This document shows positions 1 through 7,968 of a DNA stretch of 64,000 bases, one piece after another (within the stretch, counting starts at the first letter, position 1; every line of letters begins with the position of its first letter). The DNA comes from Agromyces lapidis (GTDB lineage Bacteria > Actinomycetota > Actinomycetes > Actinomycetales > Microbacteriaceae): positions 372,001 to 436,000 of the forward strand of contig NZ_WBIQ01000001.1 in NCBI RefSeq assembly GCF_009749405.1. Direction: 5' to 3'. A program made the position numbers and the translations under genes. The notes under the pieces were generated by a model. It did not search any database. It worked only from the letters and a program-made list of their open reading frames with translations, and was not told the DNA's origin.

Positions 1-996
1 ATCGCACTGATGTTCGCGCGGGCCTCGTCGATCGACGTCCTCGACACGATCACTTACGACTACCGTGCCCGCCAGGATCGGTCGTCGATCAGTCAAAGGC
101 CCGAGGAACTGCGGGATCTTCGAGATCGCGTGGCGGCGTGGCGTCGCTCATTGGACTCGCTGCGCCGCGAGGGGGTCGGAGAGGCCGTGCTCGCCGCGTG
201 GTACTGGACGCTCTACGCCACCCACTTCCATTGGTATCTCGACAACGATGCGATCGACGATGACGAGTACTGGTCGATCCTCCGAGCAGCGCTGCTCACG
301 GTCGAGGAGCACGAGCCCGACGACGCCCGCGCAGAGGTCGCCGCGGAGCGTCGCGCGGCACTCTCGCTTCTCGCCTCAGGGCGGCAGGAAGAGCTGCTCC
401 AGTTCCGGGCATCTGGCGCATACCGCTGTCCGTCCGATTACTTCGTCGGCGCCGATGCGTCGGGGGTCGAATACGGATTCGTCGTCGATGTGCCGCTGAC
501 CGAGCGGACCACGGCTCCTCCCGCGGCGCGTGTCCAGCACCTCGTCGAGCGAGGGGAGTTCGACAACGAGGCATCAGCGACCGAGCTTCGACTCAGTGGG
601 TTCGCACGGATCCGCGGCGTACCCGACACCGTGGGCGTCTCCGTGCGAATCGAGTTGATCGGTCGCCGCACCGGAGCAGCTGCAACGGTTTTCGAACAGC
701 CCGCCGAAGGCGGAAGATTCGACTTCACCGTCGGCCTGGGCCCGTTGGCCGATGACACGTACGAGTTCTCGGCCACGGTCGAGGTGAATCACCTGCGGAG
801 TCAGGTGAGTCTCGGGCATCCTGCCGAGTGGCTCGCGGCCGACGGAATGGTCGCACACGGCGCGGATCGCCAGTACAGACTTGAGCGCGACCCAAACCCG
901 CACGTACCGCTCCGACTCACGGTCGTTGGGCTCATGCCTCCGGAACGAAGGGTTCGGAGGCCACCTGGAACGGAACCGCGCGACCCGCAGCGATGA
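1..996 (+). CDS. Glycosyltransferase family 2 (3' part, gene begins before the window)
   Basis: The reading frame is open from the first base, so the gene starts upstream and only the last ~331 residues are visible. The segment at the window start (ARASSIDVLDTITYDYR, then QDRSSISQR) resembles the end of the GT-A catalytic domain of actinobacterial family-2 glycosyltransferases, where a YxYR element precedes a stretch with a conserved Ser-Ile. Residues ~35-130 are helical and charged. Residues ~140-310 look like a beta-rich accessory domain with paired hydrophobic strands. The nucleotide-sugar binding part lies outside the window. The last 65 bases overlap the end of the opposite-strand gene at 932-3568. 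The neighbours make a role in wall glycopolymer assembly likely; the acceptor is unknown. Family call moderately sure, function inferred. Confidence 0.6.
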   Translation: MALMFARASSIDVLDTITYDYRARQDRSSISQRPEELRDLRDRVAAWRRSLDSLRREGVGEAVLAAWYWTLYATHFHWYLDNDAIDDDEYWSILRAALLTVEEHEPDDARAEVAAERRAALSLLASGRQEELLQFRASGAYRCPSDYFVGADASGVEYGFVVDVPLTERTTAPPAARVQHLVERGEFDNEASATELRLSGFARIRGVPDTVGVSVRIELIGRRTGAAATVFEQPAEGGRFDFTVGLGPLADDTYEFSATVEVNHLRSQVSLGHPAEWLAADGMVAHGADRQYRLERDPNPHVPLRLTVVGLMPPERRVRRPPGTEPRDPQR

Positions 997-3568
997 TCGC
1001 CTCGTAGACCCGTTCACTGTTCCGCCCGTCGCGATGTGGGAACGCCGCTCGCGTCCGTTCGACGTACTTCGCATCGTTTCCTTCGAGCAGTTCGCGAAGA
1101 TGCTCGATCGTCGATGCAGCCTCGAACGTCACTGGCCCGAATCCGTCGCGGGAGTAGTCGAAGTACCCGCGCCGCTCGGTGTGCTCCGCCCAGTAGCGCT
1201 CATCGTCGAACTGGAAGTACACGCTCGGTCGCCCGAGGAGGGCGAGGTTGAAGGCGATCGACGAGTAGTCGGTGATCATCGCGCACGAACGCGCGACAAC
1301 CTCCTGGATGTCGAGCCCGCCGTACTGAAGGACCTCGATTTCGTTCGGGAGGTCGAATTCGGGAAGGTAGTGGCTGAGGTTCGGATGCGGGAGGAACACC
1401 AGCCGGCGATCGTGCTGTCGAGCGAGCTCGAGGAGCGTGGGGTCGGTGAGCAATGAACGCCACGCGCGCGCGAATTCGCTGTCCATGAATCCCGAGAAAT
1501 GCCCGTGCCGCTGCGAACGGACCTCGAGCGACCCAGCGAGGTACTTCCGCCACGTCGGGGCGATCAGGATGTCCCGAACCGTGTCCGGGCGGACTTCGGC
1601 GCTCTTGCGGAGGAGGGCATCGAACCGTGGCATCCCGGTGAGACGAACCTCACGGGTCGAGAAACGGTACGGTCCCTCTCCGCTGAGGTAGCGGTACTCG
1701 GCAGGAGTCGAGGCCACGATGGTATCGATCGGTTTGGGGTTCAGCCACGTCGAGAGGTCGCCCTTGATGACGCCGTGCTGCAGGAAGGTGAAGCGCCAGC
1801 GCGGGCGTCCGTACCGCCTGCCGAACGGATTGACGATCGGGGCATCTGCGTGGCTCGATACGAGCTCGGCGGCCATGATCATCAACAGGCGATACTGGCG
1901 GCTGCCGTACGCCACCAATCTGAACCCGTCTGCGCGAAGGCGTTGCCAGTCAGGGGAGTCCTTGCTGAGCATGAACCACGCATTGACCTCGGGTCGATTC
2001 GCGCGAAGCCAACGATAGAACTCTTCGGCGCTGTCGTTCGCGTCCCATTCGCGATCGATGAGCGCCCAAGCATCGAAGTACTTCTTGCGGTTCCACGGCG
2101 CGCGGAGCTCGAGGGAGACGGCAGTATCGCTGAGGCTCGATTTCTTCATCGATCGGATGATGGCTCGTCTCGCTCGTCCGAGCGATCGACGCACGAGAGT
2201 GACGATGCCGAAGTCAACACGGAACTTCGGCGGTGTCAGTTCATCGCGCTCTTCGACGAGCGAACGCTCCTGGGCCGGTCGGAACTTGTACGGCGACCAC
2301 ATCGTCTCCTCTGTCGAGATGGTGCGCTGGGTCCCGTCGAGGTCGATCCGGGTCGTCCCGTGGGCCGGCACCCATGCGGTGCGTTCGTGCGCCAGGACAC
2401 GGCCGAAGTAGCTCAGCGTCCGATCGGTCGCGTGGTGCGGGGTGACCTCGACGCCGCGGGAGAGGATTCGTTCGATGGGCCGGGCCCCGGTGTATCGGTA
2501 CCTCAGCCGCACGAGATCCCGGTCGTCGTCGACGGCATCCGCGATGACGCCGGACGCGGTGGGACCCTCGCGAAAGGCATGGGCGAGCGCCCATCGGTCG
2601 TCGAGCGGGAACCCCACGATGTCGGAACCCAGGACCGACTCGGGTTCGAGGTACTCCATCGTTGCTGCCACATCATCGAGGAACGCGTCCAGTACGTCTC
2701 GAGGCAGCGAACGTCCCGCAGCTCCATCGCGCCCCTCGACCTTGAACAACCAGAGAAGGTCGTAGGCGATCAGTGCCTGCAGCCAGCGGGGAACTCGGCC
2801 GAAGCGGTCGCCCGCAGCACCGAGCAGGGGCAGGTAGCCGTGTTTGGCGACCTGCTCATAGGTCCGGGCATCGCTTCGTGCACCTTGAACGGACGAACTT
2901 CCGTCGGCCCGCTGACGGTAGTAGTAGTACGCATCCGCGACGAGGCCGACCACCGGCCTCGATGCGGTGAGCAGATACTCCGAGACGAACTTCCCATCCT
3001 CGAATCGGGTGCGCAGACGATCGTCGAATTCGACGTCGTGCTCCCGTATCCGGTCGAGCCTGAAGAAGGTCAGCGGCGCTTGCCCGTGGACGAAGTTCGG
3101 TTTGCCTTCGAGGTCGACGACGCTGCTGCCGTTGCGGAAGCGGAATGCGTTCGGGTGCCGATCAGTCCGGGCGTCCGTCGCCTCGTCCCACATGATCGTG
3201 TGTCCCGCGAACAGGACGGCGTCCGCGGCATCGGGTCTGTCCATGACCGCGGAGACGCGCTGGAAGTATTGCTCGTCGAGCACATCGTCGGGGTCGACGA
3301 ACGTGATCCATTCGCCGGATGCGGCGGCGATCCCGGCGTTTCGCGCCGCCCCCTGCCCCTGGTTCTCCTGGGTCAGGACACGCACATTGTCATGATCTGC
3401 TGCGAATGCACGGCAGGTATCCAACGAGCCGTCAGTCGACCCGTCGTCGACGAGGATCACTTCGAGATTCCGAAAGCCGAAGCTCTGCGACACGAGCGAG
3501 GCGAAGAAGTCGCTGAGATAGCGGTCGACGTTGTAGACGGCGGAAGCGATGGTGAACTGAGGCTGCAT
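932..3568 (-). CDS. Bifunctional glycosyltransferase family 2 / CDP-glycerol glycerophosphotransferase
   Basis: 878 residues. The N-terminal ~230 residues are a GT-A fold family-2 domain: an opening FTIASAVYNVDRYL, the nucleotide-binding VDDGSTDGS near residue 41, and a DPDD motif near residue 92. The C-terminal ~370 residues are TagF/TagB-like: FLQHGVIKGDLSTWL, then PHPNLSHYLPEF, then the signature TDYSSIAFNLALLGRPSVYFQFD. TagF-family enzymes transfer glycerol phosphate from CDP-glycerol to a growing chain, and fusion to a GT2 domain is common in actinobacteria. A GGAG Shine-Dalgarno precedes the ATG. It is last in a minus-strand run wecC - TagB-like - this gene, 45 bases after the previous stop. 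It probably adds sugar and glycerol phosphate units to a wall polymer at the cytoplasmic face; substrates are inferred. Confidence 0.82.
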   Translation of the reverse strand: MQPQFTIASAVYNVDRYLSDFFASLVSQSFGFRNLEVILVDDGSTDGSLDTCRAFAADHDNVRVLTQENQGQGAARNAGIAAASGEWITFVDPDDVLDEQYFQRVSAVMDRPDAADAVLFAGHTIMWDEATDARTDRHPNAFRFRNGSSVVDLEGKPNFVHGQAPLTFFRLDRIREHDVEFDDRLRTRFEDGKFVSEYLLTASRPVVGLVADAYYYYRQRADGSSSVQGARSDARTYEQVAKHGYLPLLGAAGDRFGRVPRWLQALIAYDLLWLFKVEGRDGAAGRSLPRDVLDAFLDDVAATMEYLEPESVLGSDIVGFPLDDRWALAHAFREGPTASGVIADAVDDDRDLVRLRYRYTGARPIERILSRGVEVTPHHATDRTLSYFGRVLAHERTAWVPAHGTTRIDLDGTQRTISTEETMWSPYKFRPAQERSLVEERDELTPPKFRVDFGIVTLVRRSLGRARRAIIRSMKKSSLSDTAVSLELRAPWNRKKYFDAWALIDREWDANDSAEEFYRWLRANRPEVNAWFMLSKDSPDWQRLRADGFRLVAYGSRQYRLLMIMAAELVSSHADAPIVNPFGRRYGRPRWRFTFLQHGVIKGDLSTWLNPKPIDTIVASTPAEYRYLSGEGPYRFSTREVRLTGMPRFDALLRKSAEVRPDTVRDILIAPTWRKYLAGSLEVRSQRHGHFSGFMDSEFARAWRSLLTDPTLLELARQHDRRLVFLPHPNLSHYLPEFDLPNEIEVLQYGGLDIQEVVARSCAMITDYSSIAFNLALLGRPSVYFQFDDERYWAEHTERRGYFDYSRDGFGPVTFEAASTIEHLRELLEGNDAKYVERTRAAFPHRDGRNSERVYEAIIAAGRAVPFQVASEPFVPEA

Positions 3569-3613
3569 GGGACTCCGTGGTACGTCGAGATAAGTCGGGT
3601 CGGGCGCGGCCGG

Positions 3614-5374
3614 CTAGGCCCTCTTCGGCAGGTCGAGCACGCTTCTGGCCGCTGACCGGAACGCCGCGACCGATTCAGCCGGGTCGTCGAAGCCGAGGAA
3701 GTACCGGCGCACCTCGGCTCGGTTCGCCGAGGCAGGGTCGGTCCCGAGCAGTGCGGCGACCCCGTTTCGGATGGAATCGTCCGAGTCACGGATCGTGTAG
3801 CCGGCGGATTCGATTGCCGGTCCCTTCACCGACGGCGTCGCGGGAAGTCCGGTCTCGGTGACCGCGAACGGCTTGCCGGAGGCGAGGAAGTCGGCGATCA
3901 CGCTCGAGACGTCGGCGACCACCGCATCGACCTCATTGAAGGTCAGGTAGAGGTCGCTGGTTCCGAAAGACCTGCTGAACCGGTGGTTCCGGCCGGTGCG
4001 TGCACGATCCTGTTCCAGGCATCGGCGAATCCGAGCGGCGGCGTGCCGGGTCCAACGGACATGGTCGGTGTGGGGGTGCGGGCGGAAATCGACCTCGATG
4101 TCGTCGTGACGGAGAAGTTCCGCGACGATCCGCTCACCAAAGAGGAGTGAGCTATGCGCAGTGTCCGCGTTGAAACCTGCCCAGGTCGGTGCGTACAGCA
4201 CGCGTCGTGGTCCGGGATGCGGGGCCGACTGGCTGATGGGGGCGAGCTGGGGTCGTCCGACGATTCGGAAGAAGTCGGCCGTCGTCGTGACCGCCCGGTC
4301 GGTGAACCGGGCGACCGCGGCCGGGCCTGCGACGAAATCGTGGTCGTACATGCGCATGGACGGACTGTAGCTCGGTGCTTTGTCGCTCTCCCCGTGATTG
4401 AGCTGCACATGCCTGAGCTGGGCGAAGCGGGTGAAGTTCGCATTCCGAGTCGCGTTGTTGACGTAGAAGGCGACCCGCAATGACGGAACCAGCAAGGCGT
4501 CGAGGTCGGAGTGGCTCAATCGGAGCAGCACAGGTCTCGAGGTGATCTCGAGCGCATCCTCGAAGCTGCCGCGTTCGCGAAGGACGATGATGAACGGTGC
4601 GCCGAGTTCCTCGAGCTGCGCGATCCACATCCGGAGCTGATAGCCGGTGCCGCGCGCTGCGTCCCAGTACACGACGAACTCGGGACCATACGCAGCGAGC
4701 GCGCGGGGCAGTCCGGCCTCAACGATCGCAGAGCGCTTTCGCCGCGCGGTGGAGTCACCCAGAAGCACGAGAGCACCGACGATCGTGATTGCGCCCAGCG
4801 CGCTGGCTGCGTAGGCCGCCGACTCGAATCCGAGCAATATCGCGGTAGCAGCGGCGAGTGCGGCGAGATTCGAGAAGTACAGCCACCGTGGTGGGAACGG
4901 CGCCGTGTTGCGCAGCTCGACGCCCGGGAGATTGGCGCAGAGCGGTGGGGCGGCGATCAACGACAGCCGGGTCGGTTCTTCGATGAGGATTCCTAGGAGG
5001 ATCAACACACAGGCCAGGGCGGCCGACCTCGGCTCGAACGCGAGAATGCTCGCGGCGGCGATCGCCCGGAGCATCCGGAAACGGGCGAGCGGCGCGAAGT
5101 CGTCGAGCTGTCGTCGGGATTGCGACGCGCCGAGCGCGGTCGCAATCGATACCGCGCTGATCAGGGCGATCACAAGGACTAGCGCGCGCTGTCCAGGCCA
5201 CAGCGCGAACGCGAGGACCGCGATGCTCAGGACAGTCTCGACACCGCCGATGGAGACGAATCCGCGAACGGATCGGACGAGTCGATCAGCCAAGCGCGGG
5301 ACTCCGGTCTCGCTCGGTCGGCGCACCCAACCGGGGTATGGCCTCAGCGGTCCTGGTGTTCGGCGGGACGCCAC
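3614..5374 (-). CDS. Membrane-anchored CDP-glycerol glycerophosphotransferase family protein
   Basis: 586 residues from a GTG at 5374, chosen because an AGGTGA Shine-Dalgarno lies 10 bases upstream and because longer versions would run into wecC. The first ~220 residues carry several hydrophobic segments (around ETVLSIAVLAFALW, ALVLVIALISAVSIATAL, AALACVLILLGILI and ASALGAITIVGALVLLG). The C-terminal part is TagB/TagF-like: LNHGESDKAPSYSPSMRMYDH, then VDFRPHPHTDHVRW, then ADVSSVIADFLASGKPFAVT. These HG, RPHP and DxSS motifs mark glycerophosphotransferases. A membrane N-terminus on such an enzyme suggests it works on a lipid-linked acceptor. It starts 10 bases after the wecC stop and is probably cotranscribed. 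It could be a primase (TagB-like) or polymerase (TagF-like); the sequence does not decide. Confidence 0.75.
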   Translation of the reverse strand: MASRRTPGPLRPYPGWVRRPSETGVPRLADRLVRSVRGFVSIGGVETVLSIAVLAFALWPGQRALVLVIALISAVSIATALGASQSRRQLDDFAPLARFRMLRAIAAASILAFEPRSAALACVLILLGILIEEPTRLSLIAAPPLCANLPGVELRNTAPFPPRWLYFSNLAALAAATAILLGFESAAYAASALGAITIVGALVLLGDSTARRKRSAIVEAGLPRALAAYGPEFVVYWDAARGTGYQLRMWIAQLEELGAPFIIVLRERGSFEDALEITSRPVLLRLSHSDLDALLVPSLRVAFYVNNATRNANFTRFAQLRHVQLNHGESDKAPSYSPSMRMYDHDFVAGPAAVARFTDRAVTTTADFFRIVGRPQLAPISQSAPHPGPRRVLYAPTWAGFNADTAHSSLLFGERIVAELLRHDDIEVDFRPHPHTDHVRWTRHAAARIRRCLEQDRARTGRNHRFSRSFGTSDLYLTFNEVDAVVADVSSVIADFLASGKPFAVTETGLPATPSVKGPAIESAGYTIRDSDDSIRNGVAALLGTDPASANRAEVRRYFLGFDDPAESVAAFRSAARSVLDLPKRA

Positions 5375-5384
5375 GCACGATGAT

Positions 5385-6635
5385 TCACCTCGCGGTCGCG
5401 TCGAGGATCGAGAGCGCATGGAGATCGACGGCCCCCCACTGGCCGCGGGTGTCGATAACGGTGGCGTCGGCGGTGACGTAGGTGTGCGCGGACTGGAACT
5501 GGTCGTGATCAACGAGCAGGAGGACGATATCGGCGGAGCCGATCGCCGCCGTGCTCTCGAGGGTGACGTTCGGCAACCGGAGCTCGGCCGGAAGTTCGGC
5601 GATATGCGGCTCGATGACGTGCAGGGCCACAGTGGGGAACCGGTCCGCGATTTTCCGGGTGATGTCGATCGCGGGGCTCCCTCGCAGGTCATCGACGTTC
5701 TTCTTGAAGGCGAGTCCGAGCACGGCGATCGAGCTGGTCGACGGACCCGCGGCGTCAGCGACCTGCTGAACGACGTAGTCGGGTTTCGCGTCGTTGACCT
5801 CGCGGGCGAGGCGGATCAGCTTGGCCGTGCTGGGCGCCGCCTCGACGATGAACCACGGGTCGACGGCGATGCAGTGCCCACCGACGCCGGGCCCAGGGTT
5901 CAGGATGTTCACGCGCGGGTGTTGATTGGCGAGCTCGATGACCTCCCAGGTGTTCACGCTGAGCTGGTCGGAGATCAGCGAGATCTCGTTCGCGAATGCG
6001 ATGTTCACATCGCGGTAGGCGTTCTCGACGAGCTTGACCAGTTCGGCGGTGCGTGCGTCGGTCGTGAGAATCGTGCCCCGGCAGAACGACTCGTAGAGGG
6101 CCTTCGCACGAAGCGACGCGGCCAGCGTGAGTCCTCCGACGATGCGGCCGTTCTCCACGAGCTCGCGCATCATCTGGCCCGGCAGCACTCGCTCCGGGCA
6201 GTGGGCGAAATCCACCTCGCCCATGAGGTCCGGGCGCTCTTCAGCCACCCAGTCCACCATTCGTTCGGTGGTGCCGGGCGGGCTCGTGCTCTCGAGGATG
6301 ACGAGTTCACCGCCGTGGAGCACCTTCGAGAGGCTCCGAGTGGCCGCCTCGACGGCGCGGAGGTCTGCCGTCCGGTCCCCATTGAACGGCGTGGGCACCG
6401 CCACGACGAACACATCAGCGGACTCCGGAGCAGTGCCGGCGGTGAGCAGGCCGGCGTCGACGACGTTCGCCAGCTGCTCCGCGAGGCCTGGTTCCACGAA
6501 CGAGAGAATCCCGTCGTTCACGTTGCGGACGACGGCCTCATTGAGATCAACACCGCGCACCTTCACGCCCGCGTTCGCCAGCGCGACTGCGGTGGGTAGG
6601 CCGATGTACCCGAGGCCGATGATGCTGACATGCAT
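5385..6635 (-). CDS. wecC: UDP-N-acetyl-D-mannosamine dehydrogenase
   Basis: 416 residues, normal for the UDP-glucose/GDP-mannose dehydrogenase family. The N-terminus has the NAD-binding GLGYIGLPTAVALANAG. The central part has ESTSPPGTTERM and HCPERVLPG, typical of the WecC/TviB subgroup rather than UDP-glucose dehydrogenase. The catalytic cysteine lies in NPGPGVGGHCIAVDPWF. WecC oxidises UDP-ManNAc at C6 in two NAD-dependent steps to UDP-ManNAcA. The gene is divergent from wecB, which makes its substrate, so the pair supplies an acidic aminosugar. It heads a minus-strand operon with two glycerophosphotransferase-type genes, which ties UDP-ManNAcA to a teichoic or teichuronic polymer. Strict specificity (ManNAc versus GlcNAc or GalNAc) is inferred from the wecB neighbour and motif type. 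Confidence 0.87.
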   Translation of the reverse strand: MHVSIIGLGYIGLPTAVALANAGVKVRGVDLNEAVVRNVNDGILSFVEPGLAEQLANVVDAGLLTAGTAPESADVFVVAVPTPFNGDRTADLRAVEAATRSLSKVLHGGELVILESTSPPGTTERMVDWVAEERPDLMGEVDFAHCPERVLPGQMMRELVENGRIVGGLTLAASLRAKALYESFCRGTILTTDARTAELVKLVENAYRDVNIAFANEISLISDQLSVNTWEVIELANQHPRVNILNPGPGVGGHCIAVDPWFIVEAAPSTAKLIRLAREVNDAKPDYVVQQVADAAGPSTSSIAVLGLAFKKNVDDLRGSPAIDITRKIADRFPTVALHVIEPHIAELPAELRLPNVTLESTAAIGSADIVLLLVDHDQFQSAHTYVTADATVIDTRGQWGAVDLHALSILDATAR

Positions 6636-6774
6636 GTGTGCTGACTCCAGATCGTGAAGACGGTACGCTCAAGGGTCGGGAACCGTCCGAGTGAGAATAC
6701 AGCATGACGGGCCGCTCGATCCCGACGCGAGTGCGTCCCGATCGCGGTCGAATCAGCTCAACGAAGGTAGTCAG
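6636..6774. promoter_or_regulatory. Divergent intergenic region between wecC and wecB
   Basis: These 139 bases must contain promoters for both directions. On the minus strand a TATTCT lies about 60 bases before the wecC start, and on the plus strand a TACGCT lies near 6664. No clear -35 partner was found for either, so the exact promoters remain unassigned. A GAAGG Shine-Dalgarno sits just before the wecB ATG. Confidence 0.4.
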
Positions 6775-7968
6775 ATGCGGGTAATGGTCGTCTATGGAAC
6801 ACGTCCCGAGGCGATCAAGGTGGCACCGCTCATTCGTGCGCTCGAGGCCGATCCCCGATTCGAGACCTCGGTCGTCGTCACGGGCCAGCACCGCGCGATG
6901 CTGGATCAAGTGAATCGGCTCTTCGGGATCACTCCGCACCACGATCTCGACATCCTTCGTCAGGGGCAGACGCTGAGCGAGATCACCGTGCGGGTTGTGA
7001 GCGGCCTCGCGCCGCTCTTGGCGAGTGAACGACCGGACTACGTGGTCGTCCAGGGCGACACGACGACGAGTACCGCCGCTGCGTTGGCGGCCGCATTCGC
7101 CGAGGTGCCGGTTGCGCACCTCGAGGCCGGCCTCCGCAGCTTCGATCGGCGATCGCCGTTTCCCGAGGAGCTGAACCGAAAGGTCACCACCCAGCTCGCC
7201 GACATTCATCTCGCCCCGACGCAGACGAGTCGGTCGAATCTCATCGCCGAGGGTGTTCCCGCGAGGGACATCGTGGTGACCGGGAACACAGTCATCGATG
7301 CGCTCCTGCAAGCCGTCGACGTCCACGTCATGCTCGACGGGCCCCTCGAGGCCCTCGTGGAGAGCACGCGACGCCTCGTCGTCGTGACTACGCACCGGAG
7401 GGAGAATCAGGCGGGCGGTATGGACGCGATCGGGCGCGCTGTCTCGCGCCTCGCCCGTGCGTACCCCGACGTCGACTTCCTCTACCCAGCGCACCTCAAC
7501 CCGACGGTTCGAGCAGCGATGTACCCCCGGCTCGTGGGGCTGCCGAATGTGCACATCACCGAGCCGCTCGAGTACGCGCCGTTCGTCAAGGCGCTCGCAG
7601 CTTCCGCCTTTGTGCTCACGGATTCGGGCGGGGTCCAGGAGGAGGCGCCGTCGCTCGGCAAGCCGGTCCTGGTCATGCGCGACACGACCGAGCGCCCCGA
7701 GGCCGTCGAGGCGGGAACTGTGCGGCTTGTCGGTGCCTCTGAGAATCGTATCTTCGACGAGGCGAGCGCCCTGCTCGACGACAGCACGGCCTATTCAGCC
7801 ATGGCGAATGCCGTCAATCCTTATGGAGACGGGCTGGCCTCGGCGCGCACCGTCGCGGCGCTCGCGGAGCGACTCGGGATTGGCGAACGCATTGCGGACT
7901 TCGAACCCGAGGCGATGGCACGGAGCACAGCCGTGATCGACGCCGCGTCCCCGACCGACGACCGGTAG
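6775..7968 (+). CDS. wecB: UDP-N-acetylglucosamine 2-epimerase (non-hydrolysing)
   Basis: 397 residues from the ATG at 6775, which is preceded by GAAGG and opens directly on the conserved MRVMVVYGTRPEAIKVAPL. Further WecB motifs are GQHRAMLDQV, VVQGDTTTSTAAALAA, VAHLEAGLRSFDR, FPEELNRK, TVHRREN-like TTHRREN, LTDSGGVQEEAPSLGKPVLVMRDTTERPE and a closing NPYGDGLAS. The enzyme interconverts UDP-GlcNAc and UDP-ManNAc in the cytoplasm, providing the substrate of WecC encoded divergently. Upstream in-frame residues back to 6691 do not resemble the family and were excluded. The final ~49 codons, after the conserved core, are overlapped on the opposite strand by the end of the 7821-9989 gene. Confidence 0.92.
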   Translation: MRVMVVYGTRPEAIKVAPLIRALEADPRFETSVVVTGQHRAMLDQVNRLFGITPHHDLDILRQGQTLSEITVRVVSGLAPLLASERPDYVVVQGDTTTSTAAALAAAFAEVPVAHLEAGLRSFDRRSPFPEELNRKVTTQLADIHLAPTQTSRSNLIAEGVPARDIVVTGNTVIDALLQAVDVHVMLDGPLEALVESTRRLVVVTTHRRENQAGGMDAIGRAVSRLARAYPDVDFLYPAHLNPTVRAAMYPRLVGLPNVHITEPLEYAPFVKALAASAFVLTDSGGVQEEAPSLGKPVLVMRDTTERPEAVEAGTVRLVGASENRIFDEASALLDDSTAYSAMANAVNPYGDGLASARTVAALAERLGIGERIADFEPEAMARSTAVIDAASPTDDR

